From Piscibacillus halophilus (GTDB taxonomy: Bacteria > Bacillota > Bacilli > Bacillales > Alkalibacillaceae): a stretch of DNA of 64,000 nt. Below are positions 25,350 to 34,792 of the stretch, piece by piece. The notes beneath the pieces were generated by a model. That model saw only the letters and a program-made list of their open reading frames with translations, ran no database searches and was not told where the DNA came from. The stretch lies in NCBI RefSeq assembly GCF_900110685.1, contig NZ_FOES01000001.1, positions 62,001 through 126,000 on the forward strand, given 5' to 3'. The position numbers and the translations under genes are program-made. Position 1 is the stretch's first letter. The number at the start of each line of letters is the position of its first letter.

Positions 25350-26615
25350 TTATATTAGTGCTTTTATAAAAAATTCGATTAAGAATAAAGTTGATATAAT
25401 GATTAGAATTGGTGACAGTTGCTCCTTTTGTCGCGTAACAAGCTTTATAATTGGGTAAGCGATAAAACCAAATGCCATACCGTCCGCAATACTGTACGTA
25501 AATGGAATCATAAACATAATTAAAAAGGTTGGGAATGCTTCTGTTAAATCATCAATTTTGATATATTTTATATTCTGCATCATTAGGACCCCAACAATAA
25601 TTAAGATCGGACTTATAGCATTAGCTGGAATCATGGATATATAAGGGATAAAGAAAAATGTTAATAAGAATAGAGCCCCTGCAACCATGCTTGCTAATCC
25701 AGTTCTAGCTTTGGAAGCTATGACGGCAGCGCTCTCAGCAGCTGGAACGGTAGGAGAAGTTCCGAAAAAACCACTCATTAAGGCAGAGACAGCACTACTT
25801 CGATTTGTTGCTTTAAAAGAATTAGTTCGATCTAGCATGTTAAGTTGGCCATGTATTAAACCCATGCTTTCAAAGATCAATACGATGGATAATGGTAAGA
25901 CAGCAATCCAGAAAGTAAGTTGGCCGATATGACCGAATTCTGGCATCACAAATAAATCTGTAACCCCTTCAACGCTTAAGCTTGTACCTTTTTCGGTATC
26001 TAAAATCCCAAACATAGAAGCGAACCATGTACCAATGATCATCGTAATTAAGAAGTTAGCTGGTACATTTTTAACAAATAACAGAATTCCTATAGCTAAT
26101 GACAGTAAACTGACAATAACCGTCGGTGATGAAAAGTCACCAAGGGTAACAATCGAATAGTCACCATTAACAATTAGACCACCATTCTCTAATCCAATTA
26201 GTACTAAAAACAAACCTAACCCAATCGTAATCCCGTGTTTTAATGAATCAGGTACAGCTTGTTTAAAGCTTTCACCTAGTGGTGTGATAGCTGTGATTAA
26301 AAAGATCGCGCTTGAAACCACTACAACTCCTAAACCCTCAGCATAGGAAAAGTCGTATTGTTGAACGATTGAAAACGCGAATAACACGTTAACCCCCATA
26401 CCTGGAATGACAATAATGGGTACCTTCGCCCAAACTCCAATTAACATACTTCCGAATAAACTGGCTAATATAGTAGCAATCATGGCTTGCTCCCGTCCAA
26501 TACCAGCTTCAGATAATATTGAGCTGTTCACAGCTACGATATAAACCGTGGTAAGGTAACCAATGATCCCTGCAATTACTTCCGTTGGCCACTGTTGATT
26601 ATTCAGTTGTTTCAT
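25350..26615 (-). CDS. NCS2-family (AzgA-like) nucleobase permease
   Basis: A 421-residue protein with about 12-13 hydrophobic segments. 'TEVIAGIIGYLTTVYIVAVN' near the start and 'VIPGMGVNVLFAF' mirror the AzgA/PbuG purine permeases. 'FGTSPTVPAAESAAVIASKA' is the NCS2 half-helix motif and 'SIVLIFESMG' is the conserved acidic substrate-binding helix. Likely substrates are hypoxanthine/guanine or a related base, with proton symport; the motif differs enough from PbuG (GTSTTTS) that specificity is open. The start follows AAGGAGTTTAC. No purine riboswitch is seen in its short leader. Confidence 0.85.
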   Translation of the reverse strand: MKQLNNQQWPTEVIAGIIGYLTTVYIVAVNSSILSEAGIGREQAMIATILASLFGSMLIGVWAKVPIIVIPGMGVNVLFAFSIVQQYDFSYAEGLGVVVVSSAIFLITAITPLGESFKQAVPDSLKHGITIGLGLFLVLIGLENGGLIVNGDYSIVTLGDFSSPTVIVSLLSLAIGILLFVKNVPANFLITMIIGTWFASMFGILDTEKGTSLSVEGVTDLFVMPEFGHIGQLTFWIAVLPLSIVLIFESMGLIHGQLNMLDRTNSFKATNRSSAVSALMSGFFGTSPTVPAAESAAVIASKARTGLASMVAGALFLLTFFFIPYISMIPANAISPILIIVGVLMMQNIKYIKIDDLTEAFPTFLIMFMIPFTYSIADGMAFGFIAYPIIKLVTRQKEQLSPILIIISTLFLIEFFIKALI

Positions 26616-26672
26616 GTAAACTCCTTCTTTTGTAGTTAGCCCTCGCCCACCCAGGTATTATACCCAAAAAGT

Positions 26673-26702
26673 ATTATAACGATAAAACTGTGTTACTTTC
26701 AA
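26673..26702 (-). promoter_or_regulatory. Promoter of the NCS2 permease gene
   Basis: On the minus strand TTGAAA (26702-26697), an 18-base spacer and TATAAT (26678-26673). A second TATAAT sits 16 bases further on (26662-26657) and could pair with TTATCG at a 17-base spacing, suggesting tandem start sites. Confidence 0.65.
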
Positions 26703-26710
26703 ATAACAGG

Positions 26711-26739
26711 TTGGCTTTTACTCTATTTCCCTTTAAAAT
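26711..26739 (+). promoter_or_regulatory. Promoter of sdaAB-sdaAA
   Basis: TTGGCT (26711-26716), a 17-base spacer and TAAAAT (26734-26739), 33 bases before the sdaAB ATG. It lies back-to-back with the divergent permease promoter. Confidence 0.6.
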
Positions 26740-26771
26740 AGAAGTAGAAAGATATTAAGGTGGTGTATTCT

Positions 26772-27434
26772 ATGAAATACAGATCGGTATTTGATATCAT
26801 AGGTCCAGTGATGATTGGACCATCTAGTTCTCATACAGCAGGAGCTGCAAGAATTGGTAAAATGGCAAGACAATTATTTGGTCGACAACCCGAGTGGGCT
26901 AAAATATATCTATATGGATCGTTTGCAAAGACGTACAAAGGCCATGGGACTGATGTGGCGATTATTGGTGGTTTATTAAATTATGATACGTTTGATGAAA
27001 GAATAAAAGATGCTTTTCGCCAAGCTGAAGAAGCTGGGATGAAGGTAGAATTTATTGAAGAGGAAGGTTCATCCGACCATCCAAACACAGCACGAATTAA
27101 AATTGGGGACAAAGATGGTGATTTCGAGCTGGTGGGTATCTCTATTGGTGGCGGAAAGGCAGAGATTACAGAATTAAATGGATTTGAACTAAGACTTTCA
27201 GGTGGATCACCAGCCATATTAGTCATGCATAATGACCGTTATGGTGCTATTGCTTCCGTTACAAAAGTATTAGCTGAACACGAAATCAATATTGGTCATA
27301 TGGAAGTCGTTCGTAAAGAACAGGGGAAAGACGCTATGATGGTCATTGAAACCGATCAGGTTATACCTGATGATGTTATGAATCAACTTGGAACATGTGA
27401 TCATATTTTACAGGTGGTAACGATTGCTGACTAA
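26772..27434 (+). CDS. sdaAB: L-serine ammonia-lyase beta subunit
   Basis: A 220-residue subunit of the two-chain iron-sulphur serine dehydratase, which converts L-serine to pyruvate and ammonia. 'SVFDIIGPVMIGPSSSHTAG' (residues 5-24) is the signature of the beta domain, followed by 'GHGTDVAIIGGLLNYDTFDE' and a C-terminal ACT domain ('ILVMHNDRYGAIASVTKVLA'). ATG 26772 is chosen, with AAGGTGG upstream; a GTG at 26760 overlaps the ribosome site. It forms a two-gene unit with sdaAA, 17 bases downstream. Confidence 0.96.
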   Translation: MKYRSVFDIIGPVMIGPSSSHTAGAARIGKMARQLFGRQPEWAKIYLYGSFAKTYKGHGTDVAIIGGLLNYDTFDERIKDAFRQAEEAGMKVEFIEEEGSSDHPNTARIKIGDKDGDFELVGISIGGGKAEITELNGFELRLSGGSPAILVMHNDRYGAIASVTKVLAEHEINIGHMEVVRKEQGKDAMMVIETDQVIPDDVMNQLGTCDHILQVVTIAD

Positions 27435-27451
27435 GAAGGGACGTGAGAAAC

Positions 27452-28330
27452 ATGTTTAGAAGTGTAAGTGAATTAATTCAAATAACAGAAGATCAAAATA
27501 TACCCATTTCTGAAGTGATGATTCAGCAAGAAATCGAAGAATCTAGTAAAACTAGAGAAGAGATCTTTACAGAAATGGAACGTAATTTAGATATCATGGA
27601 AAAAGCAGTTGAAGACGGCCTCAAGGGCGTTAAGTCGCGGTCTGGCTTAACTGGGGGCGACGCTGTCCTTATTAATAAATATCGTGAAGAAAAGCAACCG
27701 CTTTCAGGCGATCTATTATTAGATGTTGTGAGTAAAGCTGTTTCAACGAACGAAGTTAATGCGGCAATGGGAACCATTTGTGCAACTCCAACAGCGGGAA
27801 GTGCAGGCTGTGTTCCCGGAGTCTTATTTGGACTAAAAGATCGCTTAAATCCAACACGTGAAGAAATGGTTAGATTTCTATTTACAGCTGGAGCGTTTGG
27901 TCAAGTGATTGCTAATAATGCTTCTATTTCTGGGGCAGCGGGTGGTTGTCAAGCAGAAGTAGGATCAGCAGCGGGAATGGCTAGTGCCGCCGCAGTAGAA
28001 ATGGCTGGTGGAACACCTGAGCAATCAGCACAAGCTATGGCCATCACGCTTAAAAACATGTTGGGATTAGTATGTGATCCAGTAGCTGGTTTAGTGGAAG
28101 TACCATGTGTTAAACGTAACGCTATGGGATCTTCACAGGCTATCGTATCAGCTGATTTAGCATTAGCTGGTGTTACGAGTCGTATTCCATGTGATGAGGT
28201 TATTGGAGCGATGTATCAAATTGGACAAAAAATGTCCTCTACGTTAAAAGAAACCGCTGAGGGTGGCCTAGCTGCTACACCTACAGGAAAGGCATTAGCA
28301 GCTAAAATCTTTGGATCAGCTGCAGAGTAG
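27452..28330 (+). CDS. sdaAA: L-serine ammonia-lyase alpha subunit
   Basis: A 292-residue catalytic subunit. The cysteines expected to hold the 4Fe-4S cluster are present: 'ICATPTAGSAGCVPGVLF' (two), 'GLVCDPVAGLVEVPCVKRN' (two), plus 'GGCQAEVGSAAGMASAAAVE'. The N-terminus 'MFRSVSELIQITEDQNIPIS' matches B. subtilis SdaAA. ATG 27452 is preferred over GTG 27443 because GAAGGG sits at a suitable distance. It acts with SdaAB in serine catabolism in the cytoplasm. Confidence 0.96.
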   Translation: MFRSVSELIQITEDQNIPISEVMIQQEIEESSKTREEIFTEMERNLDIMEKAVEDGLKGVKSRSGLTGGDAVLINKYREEKQPLSGDLLLDVVSKAVSTNEVNAAMGTICATPTAGSAGCVPGVLFGLKDRLNPTREEMVRFLFTAGAFGQVIANNASISGAAGGCQAEVGSAAGMASAAAVEMAGGTPEQSAQAMAITLKNMLGLVCDPVAGLVEVPCVKRNAMGSSQAIVSADLALAGVTSRIPCDEVIGAMYQIGQKMSSTLKETAEGGLAATPTGKALAAKIFGSAAE

Positions 28331-28350
28331 ATTAAGAGAGAGTGATAATT

Positions 28351-30387
28351 TTGTTTAATGATCCAGTCGATGTGATTCCAAGTGTCGGGGAGAAAACAAA
28401 AGAACAACTAGAACTATTAGACATTACGAAAGTGGGAGATCTACTCTTCCACTTTCCTTTTCGTTATGACCATTTTGAATTAAAACCGATAAATGAAATT
28501 AAACATGAGGAAGTTGCAACCATACAGGGACAAGTAGCTTCGGTTCCTACTGTTAGTTATTTTGGACGTAAAAAGTCTAGATTAACTTGTACATTGCAAG
28601 TAGGTGTGGTGGCGATTAAGGCTGTATTTTTTAATCAAGCATTTTTAAAAGATAAACTCCAAAAAGGTGAAACGGTAACAGTCACAGGTAAATGGGATAT
28701 GCACCGTTTACAAATAACCGTTCAACAACTTCACACTAAATCTTTTGATGATGAACAAACCATTCAACCTGTTTACCACACAAAGGGTAATATTTCTACT
28801 AAACAAATTAAAAACTTGGTTTCGTATGCACTGAAATCTTCACTAGATGAAGTCGAAGAGATGTTACCTAAAAAATATCTTGCGGAATATAAACTTCCGA
28901 GTCGAAGACAAGCTATTAAAGAGCTGCATCAACCATCTTCTAAGACGGCGCTCAAACATGCGAAAAGACGTTTCATATTTGAAGAATTATTTATTTTTCA
29001 GTTAAAAATGCAGTGGATTAAAGAACACAATCGTAAAGAGTCTTATGGATTACCTAAAATGTTTGAGGAAGAAAAAATTAAAGAGTTTATAGACGGATTA
29101 GGCTTTACATTAACCAATAGTCAAAATCGTGTATTAGAAGAAATAATATTTGATCTAAGAAGTCCATACCGAATGAATCGATTATTGCAAGGAGATGTTG
29201 GGTCAGGTAAAACGGTGGTGGCAGCTATTGCTTTATATGCTACATATTTGTCTGGTCAACAAGGTGCTTTAATGGTACCGACCGAAATTCTCGCTGAACA
29301 GCATGAAGCATCGTTAAAAGACTTATTTGGAGATTTATTAACCGTTGAACTCTTAACAGGTTCTATAAAAGGGAAAAAGCGACAAGAACGACTAGAACGC
29401 ATTAGACAAGGAGAAGTGGATTTAGTTGTTGGAACGCATGCATTAATCCAAGAGGACACTATTTTCCAAAACCTAGGCTTAGTCATTGTAGACGAGCAGC
29501 ATCGATTTGGTGTGGCACAGCGAAAATCATTAAGAGACAAAGGGTTAAATCCTGATGTACTGTTTATGACCGCAACACCAATTCCAAGAACATTATCAAT
29601 CACGACATTCGGCGATATGGATGTATCCATCATTGATGAATTACCTAAAGGTCGTCAGCCTATTGAAACTTACTGGGTCAAAGAGAATATGATTGAAAGA
29701 GTGCATCAGTTTATGGTTAGTGAAATCCGAAATGGCCATCAAGTATATGTGATTTGTCCTCTTATTGAAGAGTCGGATCAATTGGATATTCAAAATGCTG
29801 TTGACGTGTATGAGGAGTTACAAGATACGCTGCCCAATGATATAAAAGTAGGGCTTATGCATGGTCGATTAAACCCTCAAGAGAAGGATGAAGTGATGCG
29901 AGATTTTGCTTCTAATGATATACAAGTCCTTGTTTCTACAACCGTAGTTGAAGTTGGAGTCAATGTACCAAATGCAACGTTAATGGTTATTTATGATGCA
30001 GAGCGATTTGGACTAGCTCAATTGCACCAGCTGCGTGGGCGTGTTGGCAGGGGATCCCATCAAAGCTACTGTATCTTATTAGCAGATCCAAAAGGGGATA
30101 CTGGAAAAGAACGCATGAGAGTGATGACTGAAACCAATGATGGGTTTACTCTTTCAGAACACGATTTACAAATAAGAGGGCCAGGTGACTTTTTTGGTAA
30201 AAAACAAAGTGGTCTGCCAGAATTTAAAGTGGCTAATATTGTGGATGATTACAGAGCATTAGAAGTAGCAAGAAGAGATGCTAATGAAGTAGTTCAACAT
30301 AATTTGTTAATGAATGACCCAGAATATAAACTATTGAGACATATGATTGAGTCCGACCCAAAAATTCAAGAACGAATTTTTGATTAA
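28351..30387 (+). CDS. recG: ATP-dependent DNA helicase RecG
   Basis: A 678-residue branch-migration helicase that rescues stalled forks. The N-terminal wedge/OB domain ('GDLLFHFPFRYDHFEL', 'ATIQGQVASVPTVSYFGRKK') precedes Walker A 'LLQGDVGSGKTVVAAIALYA', 'LMVPTEILAEQH', 'VIVDEQHRFGVAQR' (DEQH), 'FMTATPIPRTLSI', 'VSTTVVEVGVNVPNA', 'QLHQLRGRVGRG' and 'LRIRGPGDFFG-like' C-terminal TRG region. Start is TTG 28351 with AGAGAGAG upstream, or GTG 28342; neither is certain. It begins about 20 bases after sdaAA, as in B. subtilis. Confidence 0.96.
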   Translation: MFNDPVDVIPSVGEKTKEQLELLDITKVGDLLFHFPFRYDHFELKPINEIKHEEVATIQGQVASVPTVSYFGRKKSRLTCTLQVGVVAIKAVFFNQAFLKDKLQKGETVTVTGKWDMHRLQITVQQLHTKSFDDEQTIQPVYHTKGNISTKQIKNLVSYALKSSLDEVEEMLPKKYLAEYKLPSRRQAIKELHQPSSKTALKHAKRRFIFEELFIFQLKMQWIKEHNRKESYGLPKMFEEEKIKEFIDGLGFTLTNSQNRVLEEIIFDLRSPYRMNRLLQGDVGSGKTVVAAIALYATYLSGQQGALMVPTEILAEQHEASLKDLFGDLLTVELLTGSIKGKKRQERLERIRQGEVDLVVGTHALIQEDTIFQNLGLVIVDEQHRFGVAQRKSLRDKGLNPDVLFMTATPIPRTLSITTFGDMDVSIIDELPKGRQPIETYWVKENMIERVHQFMVSEIRNGHQVYVICPLIEESDQLDIQNAVDVYEELQDTLPNDIKVGLMHGRLNPQEKDEVMRDFASNDIQVLVSTTVVEVGVNVPNATLMVIYDAERFGLAQLHQLRGRVGRGSHQSYCILLADPKGDTGKERMRVMTETNDGFTLSEHDLQIRGPGDFFGKKQSGLPEFKVANIVDDYRALEVARRDANEVVQHNLLMNDPEYKLLRHMIESDPKIQERIFD

Positions 30388-30391
30388 AGGA

Positions 30392-30420
30392 TTGCAAGAA
30401 ACGTGAAGGTATTATATATT
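30392..30420 (+). promoter_or_regulatory. Promoter of fapR-plsX-fabD-fabG-acpP
   Basis: TTGCAA (30392-30397), a 17-base spacer and TATATT (30415-30420), directly followed by the FapR operator. Confidence 0.7.
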
Positions 30421-30423
30421 ACT

Positions 30424-30442
30424 ATTAGGACCTAGTCATAAT
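30424..30442 (+). promoter_or_regulatory. FapR operator
   Basis: ATTAGGACCTAGTCATAAT closely matches the known FapR-box (ATTAGTACCTAGTCTTAAT), differing at two positions. It lies just after the -10 and 18 bases before the fapR ATG, the expected place for autoregulation lifted by malonyl-CoA. Confidence 0.9.
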
Positions 30443-30459
30443 AGTGGACGGTGTAAATC

Positions 30460-31020
30460 ATGAAATATAAGAAAAAAGATCGACAAAATAAATTAGTAGA
30501 AATGATTGAAGAAACCCCATTTATTACAGATGAAGAGTTAGCTAAAAAGTTTGGAGTTAGTATTCAAACGATTCGTTTAGACAGATTAGAGCTTTCTATT
30601 CCAGAATTAAGAGAGCGCATAAAGAATGTAGCTAATAAAAACTGGAATGAAGAATTAAGAGCGTTACCAGTGGAAGAAGTCATTGGTGAAGTGGTTAATT
30701 TAGAGCTTGATAATCTAGCCATCTCTATATTAGATATTAAAGAAGAACATGTTTTTTCCCGTAATAAAATAGCAAGAGGACATCATTTGTTTGCCCAAGC
30801 TAATTCATTAGCAGTAGCTGTCATCAATGATGAGCTAGCTTTAACAGCCAATGCAGAAATTAATTTCACACGACCTGTAAAAGTTGGAGAACGTGTCGTG
30901 GCAAAAGCTTCTGTCATTGATCAAGATAAGAATCGTACTATCATTGAAGTAAAAAGCTATGTACAAGATGAATTAGTGTTTGAAGGTAAATTCTATATGT
31001 TTAGAAGCGCGGAAAAATAA
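30460..31020 (+). CDS. fapR: Fatty acid/phospholipid biosynthesis repressor FapR
   Basis: A 186-residue repressor. The DeoR-like helix-turn-helix '[20 protein letters not shown]' (about 24-43) leads into the linker '[18 protein letters not shown]', which is nearly identical to B. subtilis. The hot-dog effector domain has '[20 protein letters not shown]', the malonyl-CoA-binding loop. It represses its own operon and other fab genes until malonyl-CoA rises. It is the first gene of the lipid operon and has a clear operator upstream; plsX follows 15 bases later. Confidence 0.97.
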   Translation: MKYKKKDRQNKLVEMIEETPFITDEELAKKFGVSIQTIRLDRLELSIPELRERIKNVANKNWNEELRALPVEEVIGEVVNLELDNLAISILDIKEEHVFSRNKIARGHHLFAQANSLAVAVINDELALTANAEINFTRPVKVGERVVAKASVIDQDKNRTIIEVKSYVQDELVFEGKFYMFRSAEK

Positions 31021-31035
31021 AAGGAGATCGGTATA

Positions 31036-32037
31036 ATGAAGATTGCAATTGATGCTATGGGTGGAGATCACGCACCTGAAGCGCCAGTAAAAGGTGCTTT
31101 AATGGCAGTTGATTATTATGAGGATTTAGAAATAACACTTTATGGTGATGAAGAAAAAATTAAAACATATCTAGATTCAAAACACCCGAGAATTCATATT
31201 CACCATACAAATGAAAAAGTAGAAAATACTGATGAACCAGCAAGGGTTGTCAGAAAAAAGAAAAAAGCTTCTATGGTGTTAATGGCTGAAGCTGTTAAAA
31301 ATAAAGAGGCTGATGCCTGTATCTCGGCGGGGAACACTGGAGCTTTAATGAGTACAGGTCTCTTTAAAGTTGGACGTATTAAAGGAATTGACCGTCCTGC
31401 TTTAAGTCCAACCTTACCAACTGTAGATGGCAAAGGTTTTCTTTTATTAGATGTTGGGGCTAATGTTGAAACCAAGCCTAACCATCTATTACAATATGCT
31501 ATCATGGGATCGATTTATGTTGAAAATGTACGAAACATAGATCAACCAAGAGTTGGCTTATTAAACGTAGGAACAGAGGAACAGAAAGGTTCTGAGCTAG
31601 TTAAAGAAGCTTATCAATTATTACAGCATGCCCCAATTAATTTTGTTGGGAATGTAGAAGCCCGTGATTTACTAGAAGGCGTTGCCGATGTTGTCGTAAC
31701 AGACGGATTCTCAGGCAATATTGCCTTGAAATCAATTGAAGGTACTGCATTAACAATGTTTTCTATGATTAAGGATACTTACATGAAGAGTACCAAAACC
31801 AAGTTAGCAGCAGCCTTAGTTAAATCAGATTTAAAGGGTTTGAAAGATCAACTGGATTATTCAGAGTATGGTGGTGCAGGATTATTCGGTTTAAGTGCAC
31901 CTGTGATTAAAGCACACGGTTCGTCAAATGAACGGGCAATATTGAATGCCATCAAGCAAACATATCATTTAGTAGAAGCAAATGTCGTAGATTTAATAGA
32001 AAAGGAAGTTAAAGCTTTACAAGAACGGGAGGGGTAA
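31036..32037 (+). CDS. plsX: Phosphate acyltransferase PlsX
   Basis: A 333-residue enzyme that converts acyl-ACP to acyl-phosphate at the membrane surface, feeding PlsY. It has the signature start '[20 protein letters not shown]', then '[19 protein letters not shown]', '[19 protein letters not shown]' and '[19 protein letters not shown]', and a C-terminal '[20 protein letters not shown]'. The start follows AAGGAGATCGG. It is the second gene in the FapR regulon operon; fabD follows after 3 bases. Confidence 0.97.
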   Translation: MKIAIDAMGGDHAPEAPVKGALMAVDYYEDLEITLYGDEEKIKTYLDSKHPRIHIHHTNEKVENTDEPARVVRKKKKASMVLMAEAVKNKEADACISAGNTGALMSTGLFKVGRIKGIDRPALSPTLPTVDGKGFLLLDVGANVETKPNHLLQYAIMGSIYVENVRNIDQPRVGLLNVGTEEQKGSELVKEAYQLLQHAPINFVGNVEARDLLEGVADVVVTDGFSGNIALKSIEGTALTMFSMIKDTYMKSTKTKLAAALVKSDLKGLKDQLDYSEYGGAGLFGLSAPVIKAHGSSNERAILNAIKQTYHLVEANVVDLIEKEVKALQEREG

Positions 32038-32040
32038 TTC

Positions 32041-32982
32041 ATGAAGAAATTAGCGTTTTTATTCCCTGGACAAGGCTCACAAAGTGTTGGAATGGGACAA
32101 GATTTTTATGAATCCTATGAATCAGTAAAAAATTTATATCACCAAGCAGATGAAATTCTAGGCTATTCTTTAAGCGATTTAATGTTAAATGGGCCGAGTG
32201 ATGAATTAACGAAGACTGAAAATGCACAACCAGCATTATTATTAAACAGTGCTGCCATTTTTAATTTGTTAAAAGAGGATGGAACCCAACCTTCTATGGT
32301 TGCAGGACATAGCCTAGGTGAATACAGTGCCCTTTATGCAGCTGGATCATTATCTTTCGAAGACGCCATCCAACTTGTACATAAACGTGGAAAATACATG
32401 GAAAAAGCAGTTCCGACAGGTCAAGGTACGATGGCAGCTGTTTTAGGAGTTGATGCTGATGTCATCAATGAAGTGACAAAAGAAATAACTGAGCAAGGAG
32501 ATACCGTTAATGTGGCCAATTACAATTGTACTGGACAAATTGTAATTTCGGGTACTGTAGCTGGGGTAGAGAAAGCTTCAGAGCAATTAAAAGAACGTGG
32601 AGCTAAGAGAGTGCTTCCTTTAAACGTGAGTGGTCCATTCCATTCAGATTTAATGAAACCTGCAAGTGAAGATTTTAAAAAAGAATTAGCACAAGTGAAC
32701 GTTAATCGTGCAGAAGTTCCAGTATACGCAAATGTAACAGCAAATGCTGAACAAGAAGCAGATCAAATTGAGAAATTACTCGTCGAACAGTTATATTCAC
32801 CTGTACAATTTACTCAGACGATTGAAAATATGCTAAATGCAGATGTTGATGCGTTTGTTGAAATAGGTAATGGTAAGGTATTGTCAGGATTAGTTAAAAA
32901 AGTTCATAGAAGAGCAAAAGTTTTTACAATCAATGAAGTTGAAGCTCTCGAAGGTTTTAAAAGTTGGTTAAAGGAGGAATAA
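32041..32982 (+). CDS. fabD: Malonyl-CoA:ACP transacylase
   Basis: A 313-residue enzyme loading malonyl groups onto ACP. The nucleophile motif 'VAGHSLGEYSALYAAGSL' (Ser about residue 89), 'FLFPGQGSQSVGMGQDFY' at the start, the conserved His in 'NVSGPFHSDLM' (about residue 201) and 'FVEIGNGKVLSGLVKK' are all present. It lies three bases after plsX with GGGAGGGG upstream, and three bases before fabG, indicating translational coupling. Confidence 0.97.
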   Translation: MKKLAFLFPGQGSQSVGMGQDFYESYESVKNLYHQADEILGYSLSDLMLNGPSDELTKTENAQPALLLNSAAIFNLLKEDGTQPSMVAGHSLGEYSALYAAGSLSFEDAIQLVHKRGKYMEKAVPTGQGTMAAVLGVDADVINEVTKEITEQGDTVNVANYNCTGQIVISGTVAGVEKASEQLKERGAKRVLPLNVSGPFHSDLMKPASEDFKKELAQVNVNRAEVPVYANVTANAEQEADQIEKLLVEQLYSPVQFTQTIENMLNADVDAFVEIGNGKVLSGLVKKVHRRAKVFTINEVEALEGFKSWLKEE

Positions 32983-32985
32983 TGC

Positions 32986-33726
32986 ATGTTAGATGGTAAA
33001 GTTGCCTTAGTAACTGGTGCTTCTCGTGGCATTGGACGTGCGATTGCACTTGAACTAGCTCAAAAAGGGGCTAATGTTGTCGTGAACTATGCAGGGAGTC
33101 AAGAACGAGCAGAATCAGTTGTGCAAGAAATTCAGGATTTAGGTCAAGAGGCTATTGCAGTTAAAGCTAATGTTGCGAATGCAGACGAAGTAAAACAATT
33201 GGTAAAATCAACGACAGATCAATTTGGTTCCATTGATATTTTAGTTAATAACGCAGGGATTACACGCGATAATTTATTAATGCGAATGAAAGAAGATGAA
33301 TTTGATGATGTCATTGAAACAAACCTAAAAGGTGTGTTTAATTGCATTAAAACTGTTACGCGACCAATGATGAAACAACGTGGCGGTAAAATTGTTAATG
33401 TAGCATCAGTTGTCGGTGTATCAGGAAATCCAGGACAGACAAATTATGTTGCGGCCAAAGCGGGTGTAATTGGAATGACAAAATCGGTAGCAAAAGAATT
33501 AGCTGCTCGTCACATTAACGTTAACGCAGTGGCCCCTGGATTTATTACGACAGATATGACCGATGCGTTATCGGAAGAAGCTAAACAAGGAATGCATGAT
33601 ATGATTCCTTTAAATCGTTTAGGAGAGCCGGAAGATGTTGCAAAAGTGGTGCGTTTCTTAGCATCTAGTGACTCTGATTATATTACTGGACAAACGATTC
33701 ATGTTGATGGCGGAATGGTCATGTAA
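32986..33726 (+). CDS. fabG: 3-oxoacyl-ACP reductase FabG
   Basis: A 246-residue short-chain dehydrogenase that reduces 3-oxoacyl-ACP with NADPH. The cofactor loop '[18 protein letters not shown]' is at the start, then '[15 protein letters not shown]' and the catalytic Ser/Tyr/Lys in '[20 protein letters not shown]' followed by K. '[16 protein letters not shown]' and '[12 protein letters not shown]' complete the FabG signature. ATG 32986 follows AAAGGAGGAATA. It is part of the fapR operon. Confidence 0.97.
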   Translation: MLDGKVALVTGASRGIGRAIALELAQKGANVVVNYAGSQERAESVVQEIQDLGQEAIAVKANVANADEVKQLVKSTTDQFGSIDILVNNAGITRDNLLMRMKEDEFDDVIETNLKGVFNCIKTVTRPMMKQRGGKIVNVASVVGVSGNPGQTNYVAAKAGVIGMTKSVAKELAARHINVNAVAPGFITTDMTDALSEEAKQGMHDMIPLNRLGEPEDVAKVVRFLASSDSDYITGQTIHVDGGMVM

Positions 33727-33777
33727 GTTTCGTCTGTCTTGACAGACATATGATCCTTTTGAAGGGAGGTGAAACAT

Positions 33778-34011
33778 ATGGCAGATGTGTTTGATCGTGT
33801 AAAACAAATTATTGTTGAACGTTTAGATGTTGATGAAGCTAAAGTTACTAAAGAGGCTTCATTTAAAGATGATTTAGAAGCGGACTCATTAGACGTTGTT
33901 GAATTAGTAATGGAATTAGAAGATGAATTCGACATGGAAATTTCTGATGAGGACGCAGAAAAAATTCAAACAGTTGGTGATGCTGTTGATTACATAGACA
34001 GCAACCAATAA
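33778..34011 (+). CDS. acpP: Acyl carrier protein
   Basis: A 77-residue acidic protein. The phosphopantetheine site is the serine of '[20 protein letters not shown]' (about residue 37). The four-helix pattern, from '[20 protein letters not shown]' to '[15 protein letters not shown]', is standard. ATG 33778 follows GGGAGGTG; an in-frame GTG at 33769 is inside that site. It carries growing acyl chains for FabD/FabG and for PlsX. A hairpin follows before rnc. Confidence 0.97.
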   Translation: MADVFDRVKQIIVERLDVDEAKVTKEASFKDDLEADSLDVVELVMELEDEFDMEISDEDAEKIQTVGDAVDYIDSNQ

Positions 34012-34024
34012 TAAAATTAATAGG

Positions 34025-34050
34025 GGATGGCTCCGTTGTAACAGCCATCC
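34025..34050 (+). terminator. Hairpin between acpP and rnc
   Basis: GGATGGCT (34025-34032) pairs with AGCCATCC (34043-34050) around a 10-base loop, followed by TCATCTTCTTT. The T-run is broken, so partial termination or mRNA 3'-end stabilisation is likely, letting some transcription reach rnc. Confidence 0.6.
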
Positions 34051-34076
34051 TCATCTTCTTTAAACGGGTGAAAAAA

Positions 34077-34751
34077 ATGGACTTTAAACAATTACAAGAA
34101 TATATCTATACAGATTTTAATAATGAGCATTTATTAAAGCAGGCTTTTATGCATACATCGTATGTGAATGAGCACCGCGATGAACAATTAGAAGATAATG
34201 AACGTCTAGAATTTTTAGGCGATGCAGTGTTAGAATTAGCGGTATCTCAATACTTATACCGAGAGTATAAGGATATGAGTGAAGGAGAATTAACGAAGTT
34301 TAGGGCAAACATTGTATGTGAACCTTCGCTTGAACAATTTGCTAAAGATATTCAATTAAATGAATACCTTTTATTAGGTAAAGGTGAAGAAAAATCAGGT
34401 GGACGCGAGCGCCCTTCCTTATTAGCTGATGCTTATGAAGCATTGATTGGTGCTATTTATTTAGACCAAGGATTTGATTCTGTATTATCCTTTCTATCGC
34501 GTTTTATGTTTCCAAAAATTGAACCTGGTGCTTTTTCACATGCGATGGATTACAAGACTCAATTGCAAGAGATTGTACAGCAGGATGGGCAACAAGTTCA
34601 TTATCGAATCGTAGATGAGGTTGGTCCAGCTCATAATCGGCACTTTGTTGCGAAAGTATATGTTGGAGATGTTGAGAAGGGTGAAGGTACTGGACGCACG
34701 AAGAAAGAAGCAGAACAACAGGCTGCTGAAAAGGCATTGAATGATATGTAA
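34077..34751 (+). CDS. rnc: Ribonuclease III
   Basis: A 224-residue double-strand-specific endoribonuclease. The catalytic signature '[20 protein letters not shown]' (about 41-60) and the second acidic cluster '[18 protein letters not shown]' are intact, with a C-terminal dsRNA-binding domain ('[19 protein letters not shown]' to '[18 protein letters not shown]'). It lacks the ~20-residue N-terminal extension of B. subtilis Rnc. ATG 34077 is preferred over GTG 34068. It matures rRNA and scRNA (SRP RNA), whose partners ffh and ftsY lie downstream. Confidence 0.95.
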   Translation: MDFKQLQEYIYTDFNNEHLLKQAFMHTSYVNEHRDEQLEDNERLEFLGDAVLELAVSQYLYREYKDMSEGELTKFRANIVCEPSLEQFAKDIQLNEYLLLGKGEEKSGGRERPSLLADAYEALIGAIYLDQGFDSVLSFLSRFMFPKIEPGAFSHAMDYKTQLQEIVQQDGQQVHYRIVDEVGPAHNRHFVAKVYVGDVEKGEGTGRTKKEAEQQAAEKALNDM

Positions 34752-34757
34752 TAAATA

Positions 34758-34785
34758 GGGCTGTCCTATCTATATGGGACAGCCC
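34758..34785. terminator. Terminator between rnc and the DUF1128 gene
   Basis: GGGCTGTCCT (34758-34767) pairs with GGGACAGCCC (34776-34785), one G-U pair, with TGGTTTATTATTT after it on the plus strand. It serves the converging rnc and DUF1128 transcripts. Confidence 0.78.
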
Positions 34786-34792
34786 TGGTTTA

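Noticed and set aside
26616-26672. Purine riboswitch before the NCS2 permease
   Set aside because: The leader is only about 60 bases and lacks the conserved aptamer pieces expected of a purine riboswitch.
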